Positions 31,860-43,724 of a stretch of 64,000 bases of DNA are shown here, one piece after another. A program made the translations under genes and the position numbers. Origin of the DNA: Phymorhynchus buccinoides (Eukaryota > Mollusca > Gastropoda > Neogastropoda > Raphitomidae); contig CM065698.1 in assembly GCA_017654935.2 (NCBI GenBank), positions 37,069,682 to 37,133,681 of the forward strand. Direction: 5' to 3'. The notes under the pieces were generated by a model, which worked only from the letters and a program-made list of their open reading frames with translations, was not told the origin of the DNA and made no database searches. Numbering within the stretch: the stretch's first letter is position 1; each line of letters starts with the position of its first letter.

Positions 31860-32730
31860 AACAGCTCCCAGGTGGAGGCCGTTCCGAGGCAAAGATGCCA
31901 GGAATCCAGGGCCACAGAGCTCTCTACTTGGGTAGGGTGCTCCCGACACTGAGGGTTGCGGGTGGACGGGTCAGGTCGTCTCTCGGATTAGTGGACGATG
32001 CTGATCAAGATCAACCCTACCGTGTCCTGACGCTGGATAAGTGGAGCGGGTCAGCCGTCTCTCGGTTTGAATGGATCGACGCTGATCAAAGAAAGAAAGC
32101 TAATTTTGGATTGTGACCGTCAGCGTTTGAAAACAAAACAAACGCGCGGAGAAGAATAAATTGTGTTTGCTGGCCTGGAGAGAAAAGTAGTTTAGATTAT
32201 TTAAACGTGCCACAGTAGGTTTGTTTTTTTATGATTGTGGCCAACGCGGGAAAGTATTGTAGTGTGGAACTAAGTTTTAGAGTCATGAAGTATTTGTCTG
32301 GTTTCTCATTCTGTGTGAGTTAAAAAACTGTTCTTTTTTGTAGATAATTTTTGTGACCTGGAAGGTGGGTTGAATAAAAATTTTGTACGGAAGTATAGGG
32401 TGTAACAAACAAAGGGAGAATGAAATGCATGAGGGTCAGATACACCAAACCCTCTTCCTGACAATAAGAGAGGCGATTTCGTACCGCAAGTACTTCTTAA
32501 AGCGGTAACAACCGAATCCTGGATCGGGTCTCGCTAGTCAGAAAATGGGCTGACCGCACAGCCAGGAAAAAAGGATGGTTGTTAGTCTCTCGGGGATAAA
32601 CATGGGAGACTGGAAGGAAAATTTGAAAAACAGCCAAAGGCAGGGGTTCCAGAGGCTACCGAGGGCTCTGCAGGGTACAGGGCTGCGGGCGGTCAGGGGG
32701 CTAGACACCTGAAGCTGAAGAAAAAGCAAA
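31860..32730 (+). repeat. GC-richer block with internal partial repeats
   Basis: GGGTCAGGTCGTCTCTCGG...GCTGATCAAGA (31969-32010) is echoed by GGGTCAGCCGTCTCTCGG...GCTGATCAAAG (32048-32092). The pair GATTCGGGTCTCGTTG/ATCGGGTCTCGCTAG plus GCCAGGAAAAAA appears near 31715-31780 and 32524-32572. A 73-codon frame at 31895-32116 spans part of it and has no recognisable motif. Possibly remains of an unidentified retroelement. Confidence 0.4.
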
Positions 32731-33585
32731 AATTAGACTCAATTGAAGCTTATTCAGGCTTCTGTTAAAGTAGAGAATTCAATACTTTTTTCCCGTGCAC
32801 TTGAACAAGTTTTTTGTGGTCAAAATTTGAAAAAACAGTCGCTGTCTGGTTTTCAATTTTGAAAAAACAGGCCGCAGCCTGGTATCCGAGGCCAAGGTCA
32901 TCCAGGCTACAGGGGCCGACGGAAAGGAGTGGTGCAGCAGCGAGGTTCGAGAGACTAGTGACCTAAAACTGCCACGCTTGTATATATATATAATATAATA
33001 TACACAGGGTGGTTTAAACATCAAACTAGCAATACCCTTGAAATTTAGCCATCTAAAAGAATTATTTAATTGAAAAGAAATCTCGTTTTCTAATCCATTT
33101 AGAGAATGTTTCCTTCTGGATAGTATGGATGGTCTCTCTCAACCAAGCCTCCACAATTATGCAATGATGATAACTATTTAAAGATATTTCAGGAAAAAGG
33201 CCACAAATACTTACTCGGTCTTCTGCCATCTCAAAGAAATCCCTTCCACTTTCGCAGCATATGCGACTAAATATTTGAATCTGTGGTTCTGTATTTCACA
33301 AGGGCTTGGATTGGAAGATTAGCTTGCAATCTGAAAGTAACAAACAAGCTCTCTTAAAACCACATTTTCAGACGTATTTGCGTACTTTATAGTCTCTGTG
33401 AAAAATTGGGTTGCTCCCACCTTGGAGAGCGCTTAGCAGCCCAGAGGCACAGTACCCAGTTTATTTTTAATTTGCATGCGATTTGTGTGATGACAAGAAG
33501 GCAAAGGGGGTAATTTGCCAAATGACCAACTTTTTCGTTGGTCACTGGGGTTAAAAATGTGGCTAACGTGATACTTTACCCAGAC
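32731..33585. other. Unassigned non-coding sequence
   Basis: No gene recognised. Confidence 0.35.
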
Positions 33586-33706
33586 TGAGACCACTGCGCC
33601 TTATAGGACTACTAAAAAGTATGAAATAAAGGAAAATCTGAATTTGTGTCAGATGGGGGCAGTGCGCTTATAATCAGGTGCACCGATAGTCTGACAAATA
33701 ACGGTA
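33586..33706. mobile_element. Probable MITE related to 10704-10844
   Basis: The right end reads, on the reverse strand, TACCGTTATTTGTCAGACTA, then TCGGTGCACC. The left end has GCGCCTTATAGGAC in the opposite sense. These match the TACCGTATTTTTC / TATAAGGYGCA theme of the 10.7-kb element, with weaker ends. Confidence 0.5.
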
Positions 33707-35879
33707 ATTACCAGAAAAATACAAGGACATGAAACAGTTAATACCGTTGTCTCGTGTCTCACTAGTACCAAACAAACACAAGATCCAGACGTCTTTAACC
33801 AACTTTACTCCTCCTAGTAAAACTGGCGAAACCCCCAGCAGATTGCACCGTCCCTGCGCATGACAACAATGTATCAAAGTTACAAGCGCCAAAATAAAAT
33901 AATAAATAATGAATAACTAACAACTAACATATAACTTAAGTAAATACTAGAAGATATAAACAAAAATAAAATGAGGAACAAACATAAATTAAAAGAAAAC
34001 AATTCAATATGGACAGTACCCGTTCAACTAAAATAAAGTCAAAAGGTATATTGCAGGCACTCTGCTAATTCAAACACCTGTACACTGTACTAGTGTATGT
34101 TCTCTAACATTCATAAAAATCGAATTTGTCCCAAAACAATTAGTGGATACAGTTACTAGTTATTTATATGAATATTGTCCAAAATGCTTGGGAGAATAGA
34201 ATTTTAATAATCCAGAATCGTCTAGTGGTCACCAGACACACTTATTTTCACTTCTGTCCCTCATGCAACGAGTGTATTATGCAAGTCATACTATGGAACT
34301 CCTAATTAAGCGAGTTTGTCAGGCTAATGAATGGGAAAATCAGCAATGTGTATTTGACCCGGAGTAAAGTTTCTCAAGTTCAGTTTGGATGCTGAACTTT
34401 GTGCCGGATACTCCAGAAAGAAAAACTTGTAAATCGCCTTAGAAAAACAAGATTTTCATTATTTGAGACGGCTAAAAAAATTCCACCCGGTATGTAGTAT
34501 GATCCTCATTTTGAACAGGACATAAATTTTAATAAGTGGCAATTTTTTTTATCAAATACTTCTAAAACATCATACACCAACATCCAGTTGAATCTGTTAG
34601 CCCGTCTGAAAAATAATTTTAAAAAATGAAACAAGCTCGTTTCTAGGCGATTAGAGGTTTCCTTCTGGACTATTAGAGTGAAGGTAACACAACAGTGAAG
34701 TAGTGTTTTTTTAAAATGAATAGAAATACAACGATTTTAAAAGAAAACCATACAAACAGCATGAAAAGAGGACGTAAAGGATGTGAACCCCGCATAGTAT
34801 CAAATTGTCTCATCAATCAGCCAGTTATAATCTTGAAATGTATAATCGGCTGACAATTTCATGGTTGTTAAATTTTAACATCTTACACTCAGTTGCAGAT
34901 TCTCACCTCAGGAGAACTTTGAAAAAGATATTTTGCAAAACAAATAGGTCATTAAAACATTTTTTAATTTTCAATGAGTCGAACGAAACAAACTTAATTC
35001 AAATTAACTTACAAAAAAAAGTCACGTTTAAAAAAAGCTCATCAAGGAATTAACGTAATATTCTTAGTGACTGTTGTTGTGGTGGTGGGTACACACGTGT
35101 GCGGTAGAGTGTGTGGACAATTAGAAAACAATAACACGATGCTGACAAATTTCTCACATTATGCACTGCAAAGCACAGTCTTAATTAAAACCCGAGCCTT
35201 CTTATTCAAGACTGTCCTGTAAAAATGTAAAACTTTGTTTTTCTAAATATTTTTTAAATGCAAACTGGCACGAACAATGATCAAAACTTACAACTTGGTA
35301 TCAAGTGATTTCTCAGGTCACGAGATTGCTCTGAGGTGCCATTCCTTGGATGGAAGAAGCCACGGCGAGTTGGGTCATCGCGAATCTTGGTTGTGCGGTC
35401 TGGGAATTGTTGGTTGCTGCTGGAAAACAAAACAAAAAATTCTTATAAACTGAATTCAAAATCTAATCTAATTAAAGCATAGAGTTGATCAATGTTCTGT
35501 TGCAGTGTATAGTTTAGTAATATTAACCACAAAAGTGAAAATGCGTTGTCAAACAGCCAGACCCAGACCGGTACCATGTATACATAATTCTTGAAAAACA
35601 TCACCCCTAGGCGAGCAGTGATTGTACCAAAATGAAATGCAAGTGTGAAATGGTGCAAACCTTCTCAAACATTGATAATGCTTCAGATATGCTGGCCTCC
35701 TATTCAATAAGTAGAACGTCCTCTTCCTGATATGACACTTTGAAACGCGTACAGTATACTCATAGGCAAGTTGTACACAGGTAATAAACGTTGAAATGAT
35801 ATGCAGCGTAGTCGAAAAACACCATGGAGAAGGTCCAACTACCAACTCCAGGGCATGCACATGCAAAATCCATGGGTGT
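33707..35879. other. Unassigned AT-rich sequence; one odd reading stretch at 34170-34367
   Basis: No gene recognised. 34170-34367 on the plus strand stays open for 55 codons after one internal TAG and contains EYCPKCLGE and SSGHQTHLFSLLSLMQ, which could be a decayed zinc-binding exon or chance. Confidence 0.35.
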
Positions 35880-35987
35880 AAACTGTACACTACTCCACTG
35901 AACTTAAGGGTACGCTATGTAACAAAGTGTGTGAACAGGGCAAACAAAACCCTCGGCTTCCGGAGGAGGGCCCTGAAGATAAAATAA
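35880..35987 (+). pseudogene. LINE ORF2 fragment just left of the gap
   Basis: The plus-strand frame reads VTKCVNRANKTLGFRRRALK. This matches the 'VNKANRTLGFLRRNL' block found between RT and the C-terminal region in CR1/Jockey-type ORF2 proteins. It is cut by the N gap beginning at 36001. Confidence 0.65.
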
Positions 35988-36000
35988 AAAAGATCAAGCA

Positions 36001-36500
36001 NNNNNNNNNNNNNNNNNNNNNNNNNNNNNNNNNNNNNNNNNNNNNNNNNNNNNNNNNNNNNNNNNNNNNNNNNNNNNNNNNNNNNNNNNNNNNNNNNNNN
36101 NNNNNNNNNNNNNNNNNNNNNNNNNNNNNNNNNNNNNNNNNNNNNNNNNNNNNNNNNNNNNNNNNNNNNNNNNNNNNNNNNNNNNNNNNNNNNNNNNNNN
36201 NNNNNNNNNNNNNNNNNNNNNNNNNNNNNNNNNNNNNNNNNNNNNNNNNNNNNNNNNNNNNNNNNNNNNNNNNNNNNNNNNNNNNNNNNNNNNNNNNNNN
36301 NNNNNNNNNNNNNNNNNNNNNNNNNNNNNNNNNNNNNNNNNNNNNNNNNNNNNNNNNNNNNNNNNNNNNNNNNNNNNNNNNNNNNNNNNNNNNNNNNNNN
36401 NNNNNNNNNNNNNNNNNNNNNNNNNNNNNNNNNNNNNNNNNNNNNNNNNNNNNNNNNNNNNNNNNNNNNNNNNNNNNNNNNNNNNNNNNNNNNNNNNNNN
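36001..36500. other. Assembly gap of exactly 500 N
   Basis: The round length indicates a scaffold gap of unknown true size. Open frames drawn across it are artefacts. Confidence 0.99.
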
Positions 36501-37260
36501 GACAGATCTGTCCTTGGACAGACCATATAAAGTCTTTAGGGAAAGGTCTGTCTAGAAAATACTCCAGCTATCTAAAATTAAACATTTCCTTGATAACCAT
36601 TCTCGTAACTCTTCTTTAATGCTCAAATACTCTCAATGATCGATTATGCTTCAACATTATGGGATAGCTGTATTGATACCAATTTAAAGATTATCAATCG
36701 TATTTACAAAAAAGCAATTAAAATAATTTTATTAAAAATCAAGTTCACTTACCTATGAAGAATACAAACAACTAGATATACTAACTTTTAAAGACAGACT
36801 TTTCCTCAAAAAGGCAAACTGCATGCATAATTAACTGTTTTGGGGGGAAACGTGAATGCTCCCCAAAAAGATACATTTTTTACAATTTACAGCCAAACAC
36901 CAAGCCAGAACACAACCATTTTAACTTCTCATTCCCTCCGACCAAATAATAAATCTTTATTCCCCAAAAATCTATCTCCCTTCTAATTGGAGGTTGGAGA
37001 CACACAATGGGAAAAACTACCCTCCACATTTTAACAAAAAAACATGACAAAACAAGACACACAACTTTTCACCACAGGGAAAAAAATGAAAAAATGTAAC
37101 ACTCCTTTTAAAAAACGTTATAAACCAGGACATAAAATTGGATAACTTTAGGGACAAAAATGGACTTTCCAAAAGAATGGAACCGGCTATCCCTACATAA
37201 CATTATTTTTTTTGTTTTGGTAAGTAAATGAAGAATTGGTGTTGGCAGAACGGAGAGGAA
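36501..37260 (+). pseudogene. LINE ORF2 C-terminal fragment right of the gap
   Basis: In shifting plus-strand frames: KGLSRKYSSYLKLN, then ILSMIDYASTLWDSCIDTNL, then IINRIYKKAIKII, then YEEYKQLDILTFKDRLFLKK. These correspond to the post-RT region of L2/CR1-like ORF2 proteins (a 'DYASTVWxxC' block, then 'RIxxLQKRAxRII', then 'LNxLxFxxRxxxKK'). WNRLSLHN near 37179-37202 resembles the WN-LP C-terminal block. It looks like a different family from the fragment left of the gap. Confidence 0.65.
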
Positions 37261-38348
37261 GAGGAGAGTTTGTTTTGATGTTTGAGGATGTCTAATAAGT
37301 GTAGGATAATTAATGGCCCCTTATTCGCCCAGTCCCCATTCCCCTTCCTTTCCCTGTTTTTTTTTTTTCTTTTTATATTTGCTTTATTTTTTTTTTAATG
37401 AGGCCTTTAAATCAGCCAGAAAATTATCTGCAAGACCTGTCACCCCCACCATCGTGGACCCTGAGATGGCTTGAATTACGATACCCCCCCTAACTGTAAG
37501 CCATTTAAGAGATTCCCCCGTAGCCCTAGGTCAGGGGAACTAGTAATGCACATCAGTACAAGGCCCCCAGCATTGTTATCCTTGGCTCCTGAGTTTAGCG
37601 AGAACAGTTTGTGTGCCCCCGCCAAGGGGGCAATCGGCAGTAATCGGGCCCTCAGATTACGAAGCCCCCTTTTCGAGTTTCTGTAGCAAAAAAAGGAAGG
37701 TGTATTTGCCGCAGATCACAATGCGCCGAAGGTGTTTTTTACAAGCTTGACATATTTTTCCTTTTCTTGTTTTGTTCGGCGAGAGTCTAATGGAATGTGA
37801 CGCCAAGTTTTCGTTTATTGGTTTCCCTGTGGATAACATCATTTTCTAACTGGATGGAAGCATGGACAGAGTTTGCAGACAAGAGTTTCATGGGTACAAT
37901 GCTTTTTACAATCAAGTTCCCCCATCTATGAAGACATAAACAATTTTGAACGTTGGCACCTTCACACACACACCACACCGTGGGCCCTGGACGCCGTCCC
38001 CCATGAACAACAGGGGGAGAGAATCCCAGCCTGGTCCAAAATGGAAAAAATCTTTCTCTGCGACCGACCTGAGTTGTTCCCCCCCCCCCCCCCCCCACCC
38101 CTCCCTTGGTCCAAAGAGAACCAATCTACTCCCTGTTACCCCCCCTCCAGTTTATGATAGAGTTGTTTTGTTTTTTCCTTTTCTCCCCTTCCAACAAACA
38201 CATTAAAGGGGGGGTATATGTTCTTTGGGGCTTTGTCCCCCCCCCTCTCCTGCTGATGTCCCACTCTTTTAAATGTCTATGGGTGGGTTTTTTTTTTTTT
38301 TTGTCCCCTAGCAAACCTAGGGCCCGTCGTTGGTACTTAGATTTTCCG
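37261..38348. other. Unassigned sequence with C-runs, doubtful quality
   Basis: Poly-C at about 38080-38096 and several T-runs. Possible 3' end of the LINE to the left. No gene recognised. Confidence 0.35.
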
Positions 38349-38597
38349 TAAAGGCCACCGGGTTTCACTTTAGACGCGTACCTTTCCGTACAGAAAACCC
38401 GATAAACCCTCCCCCAGGAAGAAAGATACCAAGGTGGTAACCGCAATATAGGGGGGAAATTGTTGGACACCGTTGCTTGGCCCGGCAAATTATTGTTTCC
38501 GCTGTCTTTTGGCTTCACTCTTAAATTTATGGATTGCGCACGGGGGTTTGTGTTCGCATGGAATTATCCCGCCTTTATGGTGTACACTGAACCGTAA
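38349..38597. mobile_element. MITE copy 1 (partner 63004-63200)
   Basis: Shares GGGTTTCAC...TTAGACGCGTA, CCGTACAGAAAAC, AGGGG..AAATTG..GGACAC and TTATGGATTGCGCACGGG with 63004-63200 (where they read GGGTTCACATTAGACGCGTA and so on). About 50 bp longer, through extra bases in runs. Confidence 0.75.
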
Positions 38598-40544
38598 ATC
38601 ATTTAATGATTCCCTGCAGAAAAAAAGCATGAAACCCCCCCATTCATTGTTCCCATCTGAAAAAAAAAGCGTCATGGTGACTTGCAGATGAAGTGGTCCC
38701 TGCCGTGGTATGTTTTGGTTTGTGGCAAAACCACTTTTTATTTCCCATGTTTCTCCACGTGTCCAGGGCCTGTAAGCCTTGCCTTTTGTTTTTTTCCTTC
38801 CTTGTGGAAATGAGTTTTTTTTTTCCCGGTCTTCGGAGGTACTTTAAATTGTTTGGGTTGTTTTGGGGGCCCATCTGAGTTTTTTCTTTGTAAATGGTGC
38901 ACAATGCTCCTAAAGTCTATCCTCCAAAAGGGAAAAGTTGGGAATATATGTCCATGTTTTGTTTTCAAACGCGCCCGTTTGGCCCCCGAAAACCGAAAAA
39001 ACCAAGGGAACGTAAATTAATTACAAGGGTTTTTCGGAAAAGGGAAAATTTCAATCTTAATGTAAAGTGGTTATTGGTATGTTATGTAGTGTAAATGTAA
39101 TGGTTATGTATGTATGCCCATCTCTATGCATCCCCAATTATGTATTTATATGTAAATGTCTAAAAATGTCCCCGTAAATCTATGTTAAAATCTATCGTAT
39201 CTATCCTATCTCTATCACATCCCCGTATCTCTATCCCCCTTCTATTTAATCTACCTACCTATCTCTACTTATCTCCCCGTATCTAGCTAGAGCTAGTCTA
39301 GCTAAGCTTCTAGTCTATCTCTATCCTAATCTTTCCCTATCCCCGTTTCCCTGTAACCCCTAAAATTTAATCTGGGTTACCTGTCTAATTGTCCCCTTTG
39401 TCTCTGTGACCACAATCCCCCCGTGTCCCTGTTCCCTATACTTATTCCTTATCTATCCTATCCTATCTGTCCCTATCTTACCCCGTCTCTTTGTGTCCCT
39501 GGGTCTCTATGTCCCCGTCTCTCTGTGTCCTTGGTCTCTCTGTATTGGTCAGCTTTCCCCCTGTCACCCTGGTCCTTGGTCCCCTGTCCCCCTGTCTCTC
39601 TATCTTATCATCTATCTGTTCCCCCTAACCGTAAAAAATCCTTGTCCTTTTTCTTACAGTTTGGGGCAAACCCTACATCCCCGTTTCGGAAGCCTAGTTG
39701 TTCCAAAAGCAGACAAGAAGTAATATAATAAAAGGAATAACACCCAAAACCAGTGATCTGTCGTTGTAAATCAACTTATATTAACACCTTTTGGCAGACC
39801 GAAAATTTTCGCTGGTTGCCTTACAGCTTTTTTTTTTTCCCAGTCCCCCACGCAATTTGACAAAAGCAAAAATCGGTCCACACCAAAACCAGCCCAGAAA
39901 ATGAGGAAAAGCCCAAAGAAACCATTCCTCTATCTATTTAATCTATTCTGTATCTATCCCTATCCCTGTAAATCTATCTATTTCTTAATCTCTATATCTA
40001 CCCCCTCTTTCTAATTATTCCTATCTATTAAAAAATATCTACCCTCTATGCATCCTATCCTTACAATTCTATGTCCCTATCTCTATTCTATGCTTATCCA
40101 ATCTCTATTCTTTATCTGTATACGGATATATAGATAATATATAGGATATATATAGTAATATTATATATATATACTAATAATTAAATATATAGTATAATAT
40201 AAATGGTCCCCCATTCTAAATCATCCCAATCTAGATCGAAATGTCAACATCTCGCTTGCAAAATTTTTCCCCCCCATTTCTTTTTTGAAAGCCTCTTGTT
40301 TTTCTCGTTTCTTACCCTCCTAGGTTTGTTTTTTTTTCCCCGCCATATTATCTGTGGGCCTTTCAACGTGACTACACAAAACCCTAATCCTTAACCCCAA
40401 ACTCCATAAATACGAAAATCAAAAATCTAAAAACCCTATTTCCACCATTGGTTACCCCCCACCCCTAAAAAGAGAAACCCAATTTGGGACACATAGCCCC
40501 CTCCACCCCTAGCCCCTAAAAAACAAGGGCCCACCTTATAGAGG
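38598..40544. other. Low-complexity TATC/TGTC-rich sequence, doubtful quality
   Basis: 39110-40150 is rich in CTAT/TATC repeats broken by CCCC and CCCCGT insertions. An AT microsatellite lies at about 40120-40200. No gene recognised. Confidence 0.5.
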
Positions 40545-41669
40545 ACGGAGGGGGGCATACAGATGAAAGGGGGGACCACATAGAGACGGAAACATACAAA
40601 GAAGATGGGGGGGACCACCATAGGGAAGGGTGACCAACTTTTTAGAAATAACGGGGGACACATAGATACGGGCATACATAGAGACGGGGGTGGCGACACA
40701 TAGACACAGAGGACACGTAGACACGACATGGGAGACGTAGGGGCGGAACACATAGAGGACAAGGTGTCACACAATGAGGGGTGGGGGACAACCATATACG
40801 AAAGTGGTTCATGCATTAAAAACGGCCCTTTTAGAGACGAACGAGGGGCCAACAATTGAAGGGGGGCCACATAGAGAACGAAAGTGGTCACAAACATAGA
40901 GATGGCAGCATATAGAGACGAAAGTGAGTCATGCATTAGAGAGGGGAAATAGAGACGAAATTGGTGAAACGTAGAGACGGGGAAACCATAGAGACGAAAG
41001 TGGTCACACGATAGCTAGATGGGCGCATCTCGAGACGAAAGTGGTCATTATAGAGACGGGGACACATAGAGACTAATTTGGTGACACATAGAGACGGGGA
41101 TACGTAGAGATAAAATAGGTCACACATAGAGACGGGGACATAGAGACGAAAGTGGCACACCATAGAGACGGGGACACATAGAGCAGGGGACATAGAGACG
41201 AATGTGGTCACACATAGAGATGGGGACATAGAGACGAAAGAGGTCACACATAGAGACGGGGACACATAGAACGAATGTGGGGGTCACACATAGAGACGGG
41301 GACATAGAGACGAAAGTTGTCACACATAGAGACGGTGACACAGAGACGAAAGTGGTCACACATAGAGAAGGGGACACATAGAAACAGGGACATAGACAGC
41401 ACACGAATGAGTCACACTAGAGACGGGGACATAGGAGGACGAAAAGAGGTCCACATAAGAGACGGGCGACACTAGAGGACGAAAGTGGTCAAACATAGAG
41501 ACGGGGACATAGAGACTTAAAGTGGTCCCACATAGAGACGGGGACACATAGAGACGGCGACAAATAGAGACGGCGACAAATAGAGACGGGGACACATAGA
41601 AACGAATGTGGTCACACATAGAGACGGGGACATAGAGACGAAAGTGGTCACACATAGAGACGGGGGAAA
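40545..41669 (-). repeat. Minisatellite, 36-bp unit
   Basis: The consensus unit is GTGGTCACACATAGAGACGG + GGACATAGAGACGAAA, most regular from 40905 to 41669 and degenerate before that. Because 36 is a multiple of 3, the minus strand reads the 12-residue motif MSPSLCVTTFVS repeatedly. I treat this as a repeat shadow. Confidence 0.9.
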
Positions 41670-41719
41670 CTTCGTTACATATAACCCGTAGTTCACATGA
41701 TCATTGATCAGACATTGAC

Positions 41720-41880
41720 AAAACATACACGCGCATGCGCGCACACACACAAACACACACAAACAACACACAAAGACAAACACACATTTTGCGCGCGCGC
41801 ACGAACGAATTCGCACGCACGCACAAACACACACACAGACACACGCACTCACCAAACATACGCTCACGCACATATTTTAC
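41720..41880. repeat. CA/GCA-rich microsatellite region
   Basis: CACACA and GCGCGC/ACGCACGC runs. The His/Thr-rich frames across it are not meaningful. Confidence 0.85.
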
Positions 41881-42021
41881 TTCCCAATCAGAACGACAAA
41901 CTCGAACTGAGCAGGAATCACATTCTGAGCGGTGTTCACATTGCCTTTCATTTTCAGCTTGGCTTTGTTACAGGGAAGATCTCTGCTCTACACTACTAGG
42001 CCTTACAGTTTTGCGGAGCTA

Positions 42022-42237
42022 TCGGCCTCGCGACCCTTTTACGGTCACAATTGTACAAGTCAGTTGGGGCACAGTTTTCCTTCAGGTGAGAGGGCAACTT
42101 TCATTTAATAGGTAGGAAGGGCTATTAATAGGTAGGATAGGGCTATTTATAGACCTCGCGGCCCTTTTACGGTCTCAGTGAACTGAGCCATCCTTCACAA
42201 TTTTACAAGTCAGTTCGGGCCCAGTTTTCCTTCAGGT
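42022..42237 (+). repeat. Two-copy tandem duplication
   Basis: 42022-42087 and 42152-42237 share CCTCGCGRCCCTTTTACGGT, then TTTACAAGTCAGTT (TGTACAAGTCAGTT in the first copy), CAGTTTTCCTTCAGGT. The second copy has an extra ~20 bp inside. Confidence 0.8.
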
Positions 42238-42813
42238 AAAAAAAAGAAGACATTTGAGCACAATTTAATGCGTCCCGTGATTGAGCGCCGTACCCGTAGC
42301 CTGGAGAATGTGATATACGGGCCCGTAACCCGAGCCTCTGGCCGATTTTGTTTTTTAAAGGTTTAGCTTCTCCCCCATCACGTTTCAGTAATATTCACAG
42401 TCTTCCTCGTCAAGAACGATAATATGTTGACTGAAAAAACAATGGGCTATGTTCTTTTCTGTTACAAATGATCGTTCTTGACCCCCTGTCCCAAACCCAA
42501 CCCACCCTTCCCTGCTTACCCTCCCACCTCCCCAACCGCTCCCCCCCATTCCTTCCTTGTCCCCTTTGTAGCTGACCATCTGGGCAGCCATTTATTTGGA
42601 CTGTATATTTACACGGAAGCCCCTTTGTTATAATAGTATGTAGGAATTCTAAATGTCCATTGTAATGATAGTTTCTTTTTTGTTTTCATTTTTGTGTGTG
42701 TGTTTCTCTTCAATTACTATTTATAGTTATGAAATGAATGCTACGATGTGCTCTAACAAGCTTAATTCTCTGTGCAGCCACCCCACCAGCACAGTTTGTT
42801 CCTCCTACCTGTC
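42238..42813. other. Unassigned non-coding sequence
   Basis: No gene recognised. Confidence 0.4.
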
Positions 42814-43131
42814 GGTGACACCCTCCATGTTAGACCTACCTGGTCCACGGGAGAATCGACCCTCTACGATGATGACACCCTCCATGCTAGACCTACCTGG
42901 TCCCCGGGAGAATCGACCCTCTACGATGATGACACCCTCCATGTTTAGACCTACCTGGACCCCGGGAGAATCGAACCCTCTACGATGATGACCGACCCTC
43001 CATGCTAGACCTACCTGGTTAGAACCTATATTGAGACCTCCTGGGAGAATCGACCCTCTACGATGATGATACCCTCCATGCTAGACCTACCTGGTCCCCG
43101 CGAGAATCGACCCTCTACGATGATGATACCC
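42814..43131 (+). repeat. Minisatellite, 57-bp unit, about 5.5 copies
   Basis: The unit is GACACCCTCCATGCTAGACC + TACCTGGTCCCCGGGAGAAT + CGACCCTCTACGATGAT. The 19-residue repeat PSMLDLPGPRENRPSTMMT can be read in one frame, but indels break it after about three copies. Confidence 0.9.
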
Positions 43132-43430
43132 CAGTGTGCTGCTTCAGTGTTACCGACCCTTTCTCATGGAACATATGGAAACTAACATCTGCCACAAAGG
43201 TAATTTCTTTGTTTGGGTCTGAAAGAGTTGATTGCTTTGAGGAATAAATGTGGTGGACATGATTCTAGAGGGATGCTTTTACCTCTATGTGTGTGTGTGT
43301 GCGTGCGCGCGTCCAAATGTTGAGCAAGTTCTGTTAGAAAATAAACATTTATGTCTGTTAGTATTTGAACGTCTCCAAAGTTTTAAAAAGAAATTTGCCT
43401 CCTCTCAAGGGCAGAAGACTCAGATGAGAT
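43132..43430. other. Spacer between minisatellites
   Basis: GTGTGTGTGCGTGCGCGCG at about 43290-43310. GATTCTAGAGGGATGCTTTT (43261-43280) recurs near 44800 with small changes (GATTCTAGTTGGATGGTTTT), so the spacer itself is partly duplicated on both sides of the 85-bp array. Confidence 0.5.
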
Positions 43431-43670
43431 CTCATACAAGTCTGAAAGATTATGAATGTTTTCATGATATTGAATTTAATGATTTATTAATGTTTTAATT
43501 TAATTTAACCTCATACAAGTCTGAAATATTATAAATGTTTTTTATGATATTGAATTGAATGATTTATTAATGTTTTATTATAATGTAACCTCATACAAGT
43601 CTGAAAGAATATAAATGGTTTTGATGATATTTCATTTAATGATTTATTAATGTTTTAATTTAATTTAATG
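43431..43670 (+). repeat. Tandem repeat, 79-80-bp unit, 3 copies
   Basis: CTCATACAAGTCTGAAA starts units at 43431, 43510 and 43590. Each ends in GATTTATTAATGTTTTAATT or similar. AT-rich. Confidence 0.9.
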
Positions 43671-43724
43671 ATTCTTGTCAAACATAAATGTGTCATTCTT
43701 TCTTTTTTCACCCAGGTGGTCATC

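Noticed and set aside
35915..36619. Open frames running across 36001-36500
   Set aside because: They consist of undetermined N codons from the assembly gap.
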